A DNA stretch of 64,000 nt from Nisaea acidiphila (GCF_024662015.1 NZ_CP102480.1:4024501-4088500); one strand, 5' to 3'. Shown: positions 50,780 to 62,262, counted from the stretch's first letter. A program made the numbers and translations. Notes: generated by a model not told the origin, from the sequence alone.

Positions 50780-51651
50780 ACCGCGGGCTCGCCATCATCG
50801 GCGTCCTGGTCCTGATTGCCGGGATCGTCGCCTACACCTCGCTCTATGTCGTGACCCAGGTCCAGCAGGCCATCGTCCTGCAGTTCGGTGCGCCGATCGC
50901 CGCCGTGCAGGACCCGGGGCTGAAGGTGAAACTGCCGTGGCAGAACGTGGTCTTTTACGAGAAGCGCGTGCTTGATCTCGATCCGCCAAAGCAGCAGGTC
51001 ATCCTCTCCGACCAGAAGCGTCTCGACGTTGACAGCTACGCGCGCTTCAAGATCGTCGATCCGCTGCTGTTCTACCAAACGGTCCGGGACGAGCTTGGTG
51101 CCCGTTCGCGTCTGAGCCCGATCATCAACTCCGCGCTGCGCCGTGTGCTCGGTAACGAGACGCTGCTCGCGATCCTTTCGGATCAGCGGATCGGCATCAT
51201 GGCGAGCATCCGCCAGCAGGCCAATGACGGCGCCCGGCCGCTCGGCATGGAACTGGTCGAGGTGCGGATCCGGCGTGCGGACTATCCGGAAGAAACCAGC
51301 CTCAACATCTACAACCGGATGAAATCCGAGCGTGAGCGCGAGGCCAAGGAATTCCGGGCCCAGGGGCAGGAAGAAGCGCAAAAGATCCGCGCCGATGCCG
51401 ACAAGCAGCGCGTCGTGATCGTGGCGGAAGCCAAGAAGCAGTCCGAGATCCTTCGCGGTCAGGGCGACGCCGAGGCTATCCGGATCTATGCCGACGCGTT
51501 CGGTCAGGATCCGGAATTCTTCGCTTTCTACCGCTCCATGCAGGCGTACCGGAACGCGATGAAGTCGGGCGACACCACGATGGTGCTTTCGCCGGACAGC
51601 GATTTCTTCCGGTACTTTAAAGACATCCAGGGCGCGCCGGCCTCCAAGTAG
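50776..51651 (+). CDS. hflC: FtsH protease regulator HflC
   Basis: A 291-residue SPFH protein. An N-terminal anchor helix (LAIIGVLVLIAGIVAYTSLYVV) is followed by QAIVLQFGAPIAAVQDPGLKVKLPWQNVVFYEKRVLDLD and an Arg/Glu/Ala-rich helical C-half (REREAKEFRAQGQEEAQKIRADADKQ). It partners HflK in the cage around FtsH. It starts within the hflK stop (ATGA at 50776-50779), ensuring a balanced ratio of the two. Confidence 0.96.
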   Translation: MNRGLAIIGVLVLIAGIVAYTSLYVVTQVQQAIVLQFGAPIAAVQDPGLKVKLPWQNVVFYEKRVLDLDPPKQQVILSDQKRLDVDSYARFKIVDPLLFYQTVRDELGARSRLSPIINSALRRVLGNETLLAILSDQRIGIMASIRQQANDGARPLGMELVEVRIRRADYPEETSLNIYNRMKSEREREAKEFRAQGQEEAQKIRADADKQRVVIVAEAKKQSEILRGQGDAEAIRIYADAFGQDPEFFAFYRSMQAYRNAMKSGDTTMVLSPDSDFFRYFKDIQGAPASK

Positions 51652-51691
51652 GGGGCCGGATCGCCGGGTCAAAAAGAACGAGGGCGGTGCC

Positions 51692-51880
51692 GTGACGGAA
51701 TTCCTGACGGCGCTCGCCCTCGTTTTCTTTATCGAGGGCTGTTTCTACGCCCTGATGCCGGAGCGTATGCAGCAAATGATGCGCATGGCGCTCGAAATGG
51801 ACGCCGGAACGCTTCGCCGTGCCGGATTGATTGCCATGATCGCCGGTCTTGCGCTTGCTTGGCTCGTCCGTGGCGGGTGA
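51692..51880 (+). CDS. DUF2065 family small membrane protein
   Basis: A 62-residue protein starting at GTG with two membrane helices, FLTALALVFFIEGCFYALMP and LIAMIAGLALAWLVRGG, joined by RMQQMMRMALEMDAGTLRR. This is the pattern of DUF2065, whose genes regularly lie between hflC and degP in alphaproteobacteria. The position here, 41 bases after hflC and before degP, fits that order. Function not established. Confidence 0.9.
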   Translation: MTEFLTALALVFFIEGCFYALMPERMQQMMRMALEMDAGTLRRAGLIAMIAGLALAWLVRGG

Positions 51881-52147
51881 GCACAATCGCGTGTGCAGCG
51901 ACGCGTGAAACTGCCCCATTTCGGACAATATTAAGCATTCATCACCATAATACGGCCACACCCACCCTCCATATCTGACATTATGGAATGGATGGCGTTG
52001 AAAGCCGCACGATCGTCCCCACCTTGATGGCGTGTTTCTGAGGGGCGACCGGAACTTTCCTGCAGCGCGCGTCGCGCCTGCCGGTAACGGATCGGGCTCC
52101 CCGTTCCGGATACGGACAAAGAAGCTTGGCTAAGGAGCATTGGAAAC

Positions 52148-53647
52148 ATGAAAGGCGTCACCACAGAGATCTCTGTCACGGTCGTACGGGGCCTTAGAAA
52201 TGGCCTTGTGGCCGGGTTCCTGGCGATTGCTGTGGCTCTGCCGGCATTTGCGCCGGCCAACCCCGCGATTGCCCGGGCGGCCCCCGAGAGCTTTGCCGAT
52301 CTGGCCGAGAAGCTGCTGCCCGCGGTCGTGAACATTTCGACGACGCAGACGATCACCGCTTCCGGGAACGAACGCACGTTGCCCCCGGGCACTCCGTTCG
52401 AGGAATTCTTCAAGGAATTCGAGGACCGGATGCGTCCGGACGGCGAGCGCCGCTCGCGCCGCGCACAGTCGCTCGGCTCCGGGTTCATCGTCGATAAGTC
52501 CGGCTACGTCGTGACCAACAACCACGTCATCAAGGATGCGGACGAGATCGTCATCCGCATGCAGGACGACACCGAGTTCGAGGCTGAACTGGTCGGCACC
52601 GATCCGAAAACCGACATCGCGCTCCTGAAGTTCGATCCGGCGGGCACCGACCTGCCGGTGGTGAAGTTCGGCGATTCCGACAAGATGCGCGTCGGCGACT
52701 GGGTGGTTGCGATCGGCAATCCGTTCGGTCTCGGCGGCACGGTCACCGCGGGCATCGTCTCCGCCCGGGGGCGCGATATCGGCCAGGGTCCGTATGACGA
52801 TTTCATCCAGACGGATGCCGCGATCAACAAAGGCAACTCCGGCGGCCCGCTGTTCAATATCGACGGCGAGGTCATCGGCGTGAACACCGTGATCTTCTCG
52901 CAATCCGGCGGTTCTGTCGGTATCGGCTTCGCGGTCTCCGCCGCGCTGGCTGATCCGGTGGTTGCCCAGTTGCAGGAATTCGGCCGGACGCGTCGCGGCT
53001 GGCTCGGCGTGCGTATCCAGGAAGTCACCGAGGAAGTGGCCGAAAGCCTGTCGCTGGACAGTGCACGTGGCGCGCTCGTGGCCCATGTGAACGATCAGGG
53101 CCCGGCCAAGGCGGCCGGTATCAAGGCCGGTGACGTCATCCTGAAATTCAACAATCGCAGCGTCGATACCATGCGGGAGCTGCCGAGGATCGTTGCCCGG
53201 ACCCCGATCGGCAAGGATGTGCCGGTCGAAATCTGGCGCGGCGGCAAGAAGGTCAATGTGACCGCCAATATCGGCGAACTCGAGGAAGCCGAGAAACAGG
53301 CTCTGCTGACCAGCGGTGGGCCGATGCCCGCACCGGCGGAGCTGGACAGGGTCGAGTCTCTCGGCCTCCAGCTCTCGACGATCAGCGATGAGATGCGCGG
53401 CAAATTCGGTCTCGATACCGATGTGTCCGGCGTCGTGATCACGGAAGTCGATCCGGACGGCCCGGCGGCGCGCGACCTTCGGGCCGGCGACGTGATCGTC
53501 GAAGTCCAGCAGGACCCCGTATCTTCGCCGGATGGCGTGCAGAAAGGCATCTCCGCCGCCCGCAGCGCCGGCAAGAAGTCGGTACTGCTGACCGTCAATC
53601 GCGGCGGCGAGATGAGGTTTGTCGCACTCCGCATTACCGAGGGCTAA
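52148..53647 (+). CDS. degP: Periplasmic serine endoprotease DegP/Do family
   Basis: A 499-residue Deg protease. A signal peptide (core LVAGFLAIAVALPAFAPA) ends near residue 44. The trypsin-like domain has the catalytic triad His126 (VVTNNHVI), Asp156 (KTDIALLKF) and Ser231 (GNSGGPLF). Two PDZ domains follow at about 290-370 (RGALVAHVNDQGPAKAAGIKAGDVI) and 400-490 (VSGVVITEVDPDGPAARDLRAGDVI). It degrades or refolds misfolded envelope proteins. It follows hflK-hflC-DUF2065 after a 267-base gap, so it probably has its own promoter there. Confidence 0.96.
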   Translation: MKGVTTEISVTVVRGLRNGLVAGFLAIAVALPAFAPANPAIARAAPESFADLAEKLLPAVVNISTTQTITASGNERTLPPGTPFEEFFKEFEDRMRPDGERRSRRAQSLGSGFIVDKSGYVVTNNHVIKDADEIVIRMQDDTEFEAELVGTDPKTDIALLKFDPAGTDLPVVKFGDSDKMRVGDWVVAIGNPFGLGGTVTAGIVSARGRDIGQGPYDDFIQTDAAINKGNSGGPLFNIDGEVIGVNTVIFSQSGGSVGIGFAVSAALADPVVAQLQEFGRTRRGWLGVRIQEVTEEVAESLSLDSARGALVAHVNDQGPAKAAGIKAGDVILKFNNRSVDTMRELPRIVARTPIGKDVPVEIWRGGKKVNVTANIGELEEAEKQALLTSGGPMPAPAELDRVESLGLQLSTISDEMRGKFGLDTDVSGVVITEVDPDGPAARDLRAGDVIVEVQQDPVSSPDGVQKGISAARSAGKKSVLLTVNRGGEMRFVALRITEG

Positions 53648-53690
53648 ATCTCCCCCGCCCCCCCAGGCAGCCCTTGCGGGTGTGACATGG

Positions 53691-53723
53691 CGGCGCCGGT
53701 CGAAAGACCGGCGCCGTTGTTTT
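53691..53723 (+). terminator. Rho-independent terminator after degP
   Basis: An 11-bp perfect stem CGGCGCCGGTC-GAAA-GACCGGCGCCG with a GNRA loop, followed by TTGTTTTA. It lies 44 bases after the degP stop and just before the end of the facing serB gene. Confidence 0.9.
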
Positions 53724-53732
53724 ATCGGGCGA

Positions 53733-54629
53733 TCAGAGCGCGAAGTCAGATCGTTTGTAGCCCTGAAGATGCAGCAAGGCACTGAGATCGCCGTGATCGA
53801 CCCGGAAACGGGCCGCTTCGCGCACGGCCGGTTTGCCGCGGAACGCGACACCGGTGCCGGCGGCCTGCAGCATTGCAAGGTCGTTGGCGCCGTCGCCGAC
53901 CGTAACCGCGTCCGCGGCATCGATCCCGAGTTCGGCGCAGAATCCGTTGAGCGCGACCAGCTTGGCGTCGCGGCCGAGGATCGGCTCGCCGACCGTTCCG
54001 GTAAAGGCGCCGTCGGCCACGTGCAGCGTGTTGGCACGGTCCGTGTGGAAACCGAGGCGCTCGCGCACCGGAGCGGTAAGAGAGGTGAACCCGCCGGAGA
54101 CGAGGGCGGTATAGGCGCCGTCGCGCCGCATGGTGGCGACCAGTTCCCTTGCGCCGGGCGTGATTTCGACCTCCGCCAAGAGACGGTCGAGCAGACTTGC
54201 CGGATGTCCGGCGAGCATCGCCACACGTTCCTTCAGCGCGCCCTCGAAATCGATCTCGCCGCGCATCGCGCGTGCCGTGATCGGGGCGATCTTGTCGCCA
54301 ATCCCGGCATAGGCCGCGAGATCGTCGAGGGACTCAGAGGTGATCACGGTCGAGTCCATATCCGCGATCAGCAACCGCTTCCGGCGTCCTGCCGCTGCTT
54401 GCAGATTGATGTCTGCGGCAATCCCGGCGAGGGCTTCGTGGAGGGACCGTTCAAGAGCTTCCGGCACGGGACCGGAGAAATACAGGTCCACCGCGGTCTC
54501 GGGATCCAGCCAGTCGGTATGTTCGACGGAGAGACCTGCTGCTTCGAGCGTTTCTGTCGCGCGGGCGATCACGGCGCTGCCGAGGGCAGGGGCGGTCGGA
54601 TCGGATGTCAGGGTAAGCACATATTGCAT
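53733..54629 (-). CDS. serB: Phosphoserine phosphatase
   Basis: A 298-residue HAD-family phosphatase that completes serine synthesis. The catalytic motif DMDST is at 90-94 (Asp90 nucleophile, Asp92 acid/base), the small cap with GEIDFEGALKERVAML follows, and the C-terminal VTVGDGANDLAMLQAAGTG supplies the metal-binding aspartates. An N-terminal 80-residue ACT-like region (MQYVLTLTSDPTAP) precedes the catalytic domain. It is separate from serC-serA in the window and divergent from miaA, with a 31-base gap between start codons. Confidence 0.96.
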   Translation of the reverse strand: MQYVLTLTSDPTAPALGSAVIARATETLEAAGLSVEHTDWLDPETAVDLYFSGPVPEALERSLHEALAGIAADINLQAAAGRRKRLLIADMDSTVITSESLDDLAAYAGIGDKIAPITARAMRGEIDFEGALKERVAMLAGHPASLLDRLLAEVEITPGARELVATMRRDGAYTALVSGGFTSLTAPVRERLGFHTDRANTLHVADGAFTGTVGEPILGRDAKLVALNGFCAELGIDAADAVTVGDGANDLAMLQAAGTGVAFRGKPAVREAARFRVDHGDLSALLHLQGYKRSDFAL

Positions 54630-54660
54630 GGTCCCGGCTTATCGCGTAAGCGCCGTATTT

Positions 54661-55626
54661 ATGTCCAGTGAAGTTTCCAGAGCGGTGCCGGTCCGCGCGG
54701 TAATCGTCGGCGGCCCGACGGCGAGCGGGAAGTCGGCGCTTGCCGTCGAATTGGCCGAGGCGCTCGGCGGGACCGTGATCAACGCGGATTCCATGCAGGT
54801 CTACCGGGAGCTGGACATCGTGTCGGCCCGCCCTGGAACGGATGAGCTCGCGCGGGCGCCGCATCGGCTCTATGGCTTTCTGAGCGCGTCGGAGGTCTGT
54901 TCTGCCGCACTCTGGCGCGAGCGGGCGCTGGAAGAGATCGCGATGGCGGCCGGTGAGGGGCGTGTTCCTGTTCTCTGCGGCGGTACCGGGCTCTATCTCC
55001 ACGCTCTGACGCACGGTCTTTCGGAAATGCCGGATATCTCTCCGCAAACACGCGAAGAAGCGCGAGCGCTGCATGCGCGGATCGGGGGTGCGGCTCTACG
55101 CAAAATGCTTGCCGAAGGAGACCCGGTTCTTGCTGCCCGCCTGCACCACGGAGACAGCCAGCGCCTGATCCGGGCCTGGGAGGTATTGCAGGATACCGGG
55201 CAGCCGCTCTCGGCCTGGCAGCAGCGCCCGGCGCAGCCGCCGGAAGGAATGGAGTTCTTCACAATGACGATCCAGCCGGATCGTGCGGCGCTATATCGCA
55301 GGTGCGATCTGCGCTTCGAGAAAATGCTGGAGGAGGGGGCTTTGGAGGAGGTTCGGGACCTGATGGCGCTCGATCTCGATCCCTCCTTGCCGGCTATGAA
55401 GGCATTGGGTGTCCCGCAAATTATTGATTTTATTAAAGGAAATACGTCTCGCGAAGAGTGTGTGCGTCTCGCGCAGCGTGATACGCGGCGTTATGCGAAG
55501 CGGCAGATAACCTGGTTCCGAAATCAGGTCCATGCAAATTTGGTGGTCGAAAAGCAAGATTCGGAAAGATCGAGGGAAGAAATCTTTAATAATATTCGTC
55601 AGTTTCTGTTGACCGGGCATAGCTGA
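54661..55626 (+). CDS. miaA: tRNA dimethylallyltransferase
   Basis: A 321-residue enzyme that prenylates adenosine 37 of tRNAs reading codons that start with U. The Walker A motif GPTASGKSALAVELA is at about 18-32, then NADSMQVYRELDIVSARP and HRLYGFLSASE, and the C-terminal tRNA-binding ALGVPQIIDFIKGN with RYAKRQITWFRNQ. The ATG at 54661 gives the normal length; the open frame in this phase begins earlier but inside serB. It is followed by the ilv genes. Confidence 0.96.
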   Translation: MSSEVSRAVPVRAVIVGGPTASGKSALAVELAEALGGTVINADSMQVYRELDIVSARPGTDELARAPHRLYGFLSASEVCSAALWRERALEEIAMAAGEGRVPVLCGGTGLYLHALTHGLSEMPDISPQTREEARALHARIGGAALRKMLAEGDPVLAARLHHGDSQRLIRAWEVLQDTGQPLSAWQQRPAQPPEGMEFFTMTIQPDRAALYRRCDLRFEKMLEEGALEEVRDLMALDLDPSLPAMKALGVPQIIDFIKGNTSREECVRLAQRDTRRYAKRQITWFRNQVHANLVVEKQDSERSREEIFNNIRQFLLTGHS

Positions 55627-55788
55627 CGGTCTAGGTTCCGGCCCGTCGCGGCGCCTTTGGCGTCGCGATATGCGTCTTGGATCCATTGAATCATGCTGAT
55701 TTAACTGGATTTTTCTGATCTGGCCCGCTTTGTCGCGGGCGCGGCTCATGCCGCAACTGCGAATGTGATTTGAGAGAGGAACGGTAAA
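55627..55788 (+). other. Leader region of the ilvB-ilvN-ilvC operon
   Basis: A 162-base gap between miaA and ilvB. It holds an imperfect 10-bp hairpin TCGCGGCGCC-TTT-GGCGTCGCGA just after miaA, then two hairpins closer to ilvB: GCCCGC-TTTGTC-GCGGGC (about 55723-55740) and GCGGC-TCAT-GCCGC. A nine-codon frame (ATGCGTCTTGGA...TGA) is present but is not rich in Leu, Ile or Val codons, so classical attenuation is not supported. Confidence 0.3.
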
Positions 55789-57579
55789 ATGGCTACCCCG
55801 CGCATGCCGCATGCCCGAAAACCCGACGCCCAGATGAATGGGGCGGCGATCATTCTCAAGGCGTTGCAGGATCAGGGCGTAGAAGTCGTATTCGGTTATC
55901 CCGGCGGGGCGGTATTGCCGATCTATGACGAAATCTTCAAGTCCAACCGGATCCGTCACATTCTCGTGCGCCACGAGCAGGCCGCCGTGCACGCGGCGGA
56001 AGGCTATGCCCGTTCCACCGGCAAGGTCGGCTGCGTGCTGGTAACCTCCGGTCCGGGCGCGACCAACGCAGTGACCGGCCTGACCGACGCGCTGATGGAC
56101 TCCATTCCGATCGTGTGCCTGACCGGCCAGGTGCCGACGCATCTGATCGGCAACGATGCGTTCCAGGAAGCGGACACCACCGGGATCACCCGGCCCTGCA
56201 CCAAGCACAATTACCTGGTGAAGGACGTGGAGAAGCTGGCCGACACGATCCACGAAGCGGTCTATGTCGCCAAGACCGGCCGTCCGGGGCCCGTCGTGGT
56301 CGACCTGCCGAAGGACGTACTCTTCGCCGAAGGGCCCTATTACGCGCCGAACGGTCACGAGCATCCGACCTACAAGCCGCAGGTGAAGGGGGAGCCCGAC
56401 GCGATCGAGCGCGCGGTCGACCTGCTCGCCAAGGCGAAGCGGCCGATCTTCTATGGCGGCGGCGGGCTGATCAATGCCGGCCCGAAGGCCTCCAGGCTCT
56501 TTACCGAGCTGGTGCGACTGACTCACGCGCCGGCGACGCTGACGCTGATGGGGCTCGGCGCCTATCCGTCGCAGGACCGCCAGTTCGTCGGCATGCTTGG
56601 GATGCACGGCACCTACGAAGCGAACCTCGCGATGTATAATTGCGATGTGATGATGAATATCGGCGCCCGCTTCGACGACCGCGTGACAGGCCGGATCTCC
56701 GACTTCGCGCCGAATTCGACCAAGGTTCACGTCGATATCGATCCGAGCTCGATCAACAAGAACGTCGTCGTCGACCTGCCGATCATCGGCGATGCGGCCG
56801 AAGTGCTTGAGCAGATGATCAAGATCTGGAAGGCCAAGAATTACAAGGCCAACGCCAAGCCGCTCGAGAAGTGGTGGGCGCAGATCGAGAAATGGCGTAA
56901 GCGCGAGTGCCTGAAGTTCGAGGAAGATCCGAAGATCATCAAGCCGCAGCATGCGATCAAGCGGCTTTATGAACTGACCCTCGAGCGGGATGTTTACATC
57001 ACCACCGAGGTTGGTCAGCACCAGATGTGGGCGGCGCAGTATTTCGGCTTCGAGGAGCCGAACCGCTGGATGACTTCCGGCGGCCTCGGCACCATGGGCT
57101 ACGGTCTGCCGGCGGCAATGGGCGTGCAGATCGCTCATCCGGAAGCGACCGTCATCGATATCGCCGGCGAGGCCTCCTACCTGATGAATATCCAGGAGCT
57201 CTCCACGCTTTCCCAGTACCGCCTGCCGGTGAAGTCCTTCATCGTGAACAACCAGTGGATGGGCATGGTCCGCCAGTGGCAGGAGCTGAACCACGGTGGC
57301 CGCTACTCCGAGAGCTATTCGGAGAGCCTTCCGGACTTCATCAAAGTGGCGGAGGCCTTCGGCGGCGTCGGCCTCAGGGCCGAGAATGTCGACCAGCTTG
57401 ACGACGTCATCATGGAAATGCTGGAGACCGACCGTTTTGTCCTCGCCGATATCCTGGTGAAGAAGGACGAGAACTGTTTCCCGATGATCCCGTCCGGCGC
57501 GGCACATTACGAGATGCTGCTGGGCCCGGACGACAAGTCTGAGCTGGAAACGTCGGAAGACGGGATGGTCCTGGTCTAG
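55789..57579 (+). CDS. ilvB: Acetolactate synthase, large (catalytic) subunit
   Basis: A 596-residue thiamine diphosphate enzyme, first committed step of valine, leucine and isoleucine synthesis. Glu63 in VRHEQAAVHAAEGYAR is the ThDP-activating residue, GYPGGAVLPIYDE is near 37-49, and ThDP/Mg binding is in DIAGEASYLMNIQELSTLSQYRLPVK near 460-485. In that motif GEAS stands where many AHAS have GD(A/G)S, as in some other alphaproteobacterial sequences I recall. GAGAGGAA precedes the ATG at 55789. It is followed by the regulatory subunit and ilvC. Confidence 0.97.
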   Translation: MATPRMPHARKPDAQMNGAAIILKALQDQGVEVVFGYPGGAVLPIYDEIFKSNRIRHILVRHEQAAVHAAEGYARSTGKVGCVLVTSGPGATNAVTGLTDALMDSIPIVCLTGQVPTHLIGNDAFQEADTTGITRPCTKHNYLVKDVEKLADTIHEAVYVAKTGRPGPVVVDLPKDVLFAEGPYYAPNGHEHPTYKPQVKGEPDAIERAVDLLAKAKRPIFYGGGGLINAGPKASRLFTELVRLTHAPATLTLMGLGAYPSQDRQFVGMLGMHGTYEANLAMYNCDVMMNIGARFDDRVTGRISDFAPNSTKVHVDIDPSSINKNVVVDLPIIGDAAEVLEQMIKIWKAKNYKANAKPLEKWWAQIEKWRKRECLKFEEDPKIIKPQHAIKRLYELTLERDVYITTEVGQHQMWAAQYFGFEEPNRWMTSGGLGTMGYGLPAAMGVQIAHPEATVIDIAGEASYLMNIQELSTLSQYRLPVKSFIVNNQWMGMVRQWQELNHGGRYSESYSESLPDFIKVAEAFGGVGLRAENVDQLDDVIMEMLETDRFVLADILVKKDENCFPMIPSGAAHYEMLLGPDDKSELETSEDGMVLV

Positions 57580-57598
57580 GAGCACCCAAGGAGGCAGA

Positions 57599-57627
57599 GG
57601 CGCCCGCCACGACCGAACGCGGGCGCC
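57599..57627 (+). other. Intergenic hairpin between ilvB and ilvN
   Basis: A perfect 9-bp GC stem, GGCGCCCGC and GCGGGCGCC, with an 11-base loop, starts 20 bases after the ilvB stop. There is no U-run, so it is not a strong terminator. It may stabilise the 3' end of the ilvB message and set a higher level of the large subunit. Confidence 0.45.
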
Positions 57628-57690
57628 GGCCATCCCTTCATCCCAAGAGGTTCGGCGGCCGGCCTGCCGCCAAGAAAGTGGAGCCCAATC

Positions 57691-58284
57691 GTGAACGCAG
57701 CCACTCCGATCGCAGAAGCGACCCATACGCTCGCCGTGCTGGTGGATGACGAGCCAGGCGTGCTGGCGCGGGTCATCGGCCTGTTCTCCGGCCGCGGATA
57801 CAACATCGAGAGCCTGACGGTGTCCTCCGTCGATACCGCGGCGCATCTTTCCCGGATCACCATCGTGACAACCGGAACGCCGCAGATCATTGCCCAGATC
57901 AAGGCCCAGCTCGGCCGTCTGGTACCGGTCCACGCAGTCCATGACCTGACTCTGGAGGGCCCGCATCTGGAGCGGGAACTCGCGCTGATCAAGATCCGCA
58001 ATGTCGGCGAGCATCGCATCGAGGCGCTCCGCATCGCCGATATGTTCCGTGCCCGTGCCATCGACAGCACGCTGGAAAGCTTCGTCTTCGAGCTGACCGG
58101 CGGACCGTCGAAAATCACCGCTTTCGTCGAGCTGATGAGTGCGCTCGGTGCGATAGAGGTCTCGCGCACCGGCGTCGTCGCCATCGCGCGGGGCAGCAAC
58201 TTGGATATGCCGGTCTTCAGCACGCTGGAGAAGAACCGGGAGAAGAAAACGCCCGCCAAGAAGAAGGCATCGAAAAAGGCCTGA
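57691..58284 (+). CDS. ilvN: Acetolactate synthase, small (regulatory) subunit
   Basis: A 197-residue ACT-domain subunit that activates the catalytic subunit and mediates feedback by valine. The ACT domain opens HTLAVLVDDEPGVLARVIGLFSGRGYNIESLTV (about 12-45), and VHDLTLEGPHLERELALIKI links to the second domain. The C-terminus is Lys-rich (EKNREKKTPAKKKASKKA), beyond the usual family end. Start is the GTG at 57691. It lies 111 bases after ilvB and 137 bases before ilvC. Confidence 0.96.
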   Translation: MNAATPIAEATHTLAVLVDDEPGVLARVIGLFSGRGYNIESLTVSSVDTAAHLSRITIVTTGTPQIIAQIKAQLGRLVPVHAVHDLTLEGPHLERELALIKIRNVGEHRIEALRIADMFRARAIDSTLESFVFELTGGPSKITAFVELMSALGAIEVSRTGVVAIARGSNLDMPVFSTLEKNREKKTPAKKKASKKA

Positions 58285-58394
58285 CAAGGCCGATGGTGGT
58301 GGGTCCTTATGGAGCCCCGGCCCGCTGCCTCAACTGTTCTGTCCGGCTTGTCCGGGCGGGAATGCGGGGGCTCCGCCCATATGTGTCCGCGTGA

Positions 58395-59441
<1,047 letters not shown>

Positions 59442-59448
59442 GAATCAG

Positions 59449-59481
59449 GTGTGCGGCGGCGGCATTTCCGCCGCCGCACAC
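59449..59481 (+). terminator. Long hairpin after ilvC
   Basis: A perfect 14-bp stem GTGTGCGGCGGCGG-CATTT-CCGCCGCCGCACAC, seven bases after the ilvC stop. The following bases CGCTCATTT contain only a short T-run, so termination may be partly Rho-dependent. Confidence 0.7.
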
Positions 59482-59707
59482 CGCTCATTTACCGCGCTCC
59501 GGCAGCAGCTAAAGCGTCAAGACAATTAAAGTTCATAATCTGCTGATTCTTTGATATGATTCGCCTGTGACGTCGCTGAATGCGGATGGACGGCAGGCGG
59601 CTGGTGCGGCTGGGAATGATTTTCCGTTGTACGGCTGTTCCGAACTTTGTTCTATTCCGGCGACTGACGTCAGTTGAACCGACTTTGAACGCGCGCGACC
59701 GGGCTGA

Positions 59708-60757
<1,050 letters not shown>

Positions 60758-60807
60758 GGGTCGGGACCGTGGGAACTGCGGCTGCGTAGGAAGGGGCAGG
60801 CAAGAAA

Positions 60808-61749
60808 ATGGGGCGTAGACCGGCATCCTTTTCCCGTGTCGCCCAGCCCGTGCGCACCCTCTGGCAGCGCTTCGCATTCACTGTCCTCGTGCTTGCCGCA
60901 TTCGGCCTGATGCTGCTTGGCAAGGCCGACATCGTGATGGTGAAGCGTCTACAGGTCGCCGCGGTCGACGCAATGACGCCGATCGTCGAAGCGCTTTCCC
61001 ATCCCGCCGCCGCTGTTTCGAAGGGAGTGGAAGCAATTGCCTCCCTGCGCGACCTGCATGCCGAGAACGAGCGTCTCCGGGAGGAGAATAGCCGCCTGAA
61101 GCAATGGCAGCATGTCGCCAATCTTCTGGAGAGCGAAAACAAGACCCTGAAGCGCTTGACCCGTCATGTGGGCCCGCCGCCGGCAAGCTATATCTCCGCG
61201 CGTATCATCGCCGAGGCGGGGGGCGCCTTTGTGCGCAGCGCCCTGCTGAATGTAGGCCGCCGCAACGGTGTGCGCCGGGGGCAGGCGGTGATATCCGAGG
61301 ACGGTCTGGCCGGCACCATTGTCGAAGTCGGCGAACTGCACGCCCGCATGCTTCTGGTGACCGACCTTAACGCGCAGATCCCGGTCCTGCTTGGCGCGGC
61401 GCGCGATCCCGGCATCATGGTCGGCGACAACACCAATCTCGCCCGCATCCTCTATCTGCCGCAGAACAGTGTGGCCTCGCCCGGAGACCTGGTCATCAGT
61501 TCCGGTCATGGAGGCATGATACCGGCAGGCATTCCCGTGGGTACGGTCTCCTCGGTCACGGAGTCCGGCATCAAGGTCAAGCCGGTCGTCGATTGGACCC
61601 ATCTCGAGTTTGTGCGCGTCGTCGACTATCGCATGCAGGGAGTCATCCCGGGGCCGATGGATCCGCCTCCTTTCACCGTGCTTGCGCCGGATCCGGAGCC
61701 CAGCCTGGTCGAGCGTCTCGGCGTCAGCCGCGGAAAGACCGCCCCATGA
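60808..61749 (+). CDS. mreC: Rod shape-determining protein MreC
   Basis: A 313-residue bitopic protein. One membrane helix (FTVLVLAAFGLMLLGKADIVMV, about 28-49) is followed by a coiled coil (LRDLHAENERLREENSRLKQWQ, about 75-98) and the periplasmic beta domain with SALLNVGRRNGVRRGQAVISEDGLAGTIVEV and GDLVISSGHGGMIPAGIPVG. MreC links the MreB filaments to PBP2 in the periplasm. AAGGGGC precedes the ATG. Its stop overlaps mreD (ATGA). Confidence 0.96.
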   Translation: MGRRPASFSRVAQPVRTLWQRFAFTVLVLAAFGLMLLGKADIVMVKRLQVAAVDAMTPIVEALSHPAAAVSKGVEAIASLRDLHAENERLREENSRLKQWQHVANLLESENKTLKRLTRHVGPPPASYISARIIAEAGGAFVRSALLNVGRRNGVRRGQAVISEDGLAGTIVEVGELHARMLLVTDLNAQIPVLLGAARDPGIMVGDNTNLARILYLPQNSVASPGDLVISSGHGGMIPAGIPVGTVSSVTESGIKVKPVVDWTHLEFVRVVDYRMQGVIPGPMDPPPFTVLAPDPEPSLVERLGVSRGKTAP

Positions 61750-62255
61750 AGTCCGCTTTCGTCCAAAGAATGGATCTTTGGGCGCGCCACCTGATGCCTG
61801 CTGCGACGACGCTGTTTCTCGTTCTGCTGAGCGCGGTCCCGCTCGGCATTCCGGGATACGCGCAGGTCGCGCCGTCGCTGACGCTGATGTCGGTGTTCTA
61901 CTGGGCGGTCTACCGTCCGGACCTGATGCCGCCGTCGCTGGTGTTCCTGGTCGGGCTCGCGGAAGATCTGCTAAACGGGTATCCGTTCGGCCTGACCGCG
62001 ATTGTCTTCCTCGGGGTCTACGGGATTACCGGTACCCAGCGGCCCACCTTCCTCAGCAAACCCTTCTTCATCGTGTGGGGCGGTTTCGTGGTGATCTCAT
62101 TCGGCGCCTTCCTGCTCGGATGGATGTTGATGTCGGTTTTCACCCTCTCCTGGATATTCCCGGACACGGTGCTTTTCCGTTTCGGTCTGACGGCGACCCT
62201 GTTCCCGGCGGCGGCGTGGATCTTCGTTCGCATCCACCGGTATCTGGTGCGATGA
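61746..62255 (+). CDS. mreD: Rod shape-determining protein MreD
   Basis: A 169-residue membrane protein with about five hydrophobic segments, including LFLVLLSAVPLGIPGYAQVAPSL and FFIVWGGFVVISFGAFLLGWML, and the motif VFLVGLAEDLLNGYPFGLTAIVFLGVYGI typical of MreD. It starts inside the mreC stop (ATGA at 61746-61749) and ends seven bases before the PBP2 start. Confidence 0.94.
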   Translation: MKSAFVQRMDLWARHLMPAATTLFLVLLSAVPLGIPGYAQVAPSLTLMSVFYWAVYRPDLMPPSLVFLVGLAEDLLNGYPFGLTAIVFLGVYGITGTQRPTFLSKPFFIVWGGFVVISFGAFLLGWMLMSVFTLSWIFPDTVLFRFGLTATLFPAAAWIFVRIHRYLVR

Positions 62256-62262
62256 TAGAGCG

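Noticed and set aside
52040-52090. GGAACTTT upstream of degP as an envelope-stress (RpoE or EcfG) promoter
   Set aside because: No matching -10 element (TCTGA or CGTT) was found at the required distance.
55660-55700. Short frame before ilvB as an attenuation leader peptide
   Set aside because: The nine codons do not contain runs of Leu, Ile or Val, and no terminator/antiterminator pair with a U-run follows.
55291-58287. A 998-codon open frame on the minus strand under miaA, ilvB and ilvN
   Set aside because: Antisense to well-supported genes with a His/Asp/Arg-rich product and no family match; a composition artefact.
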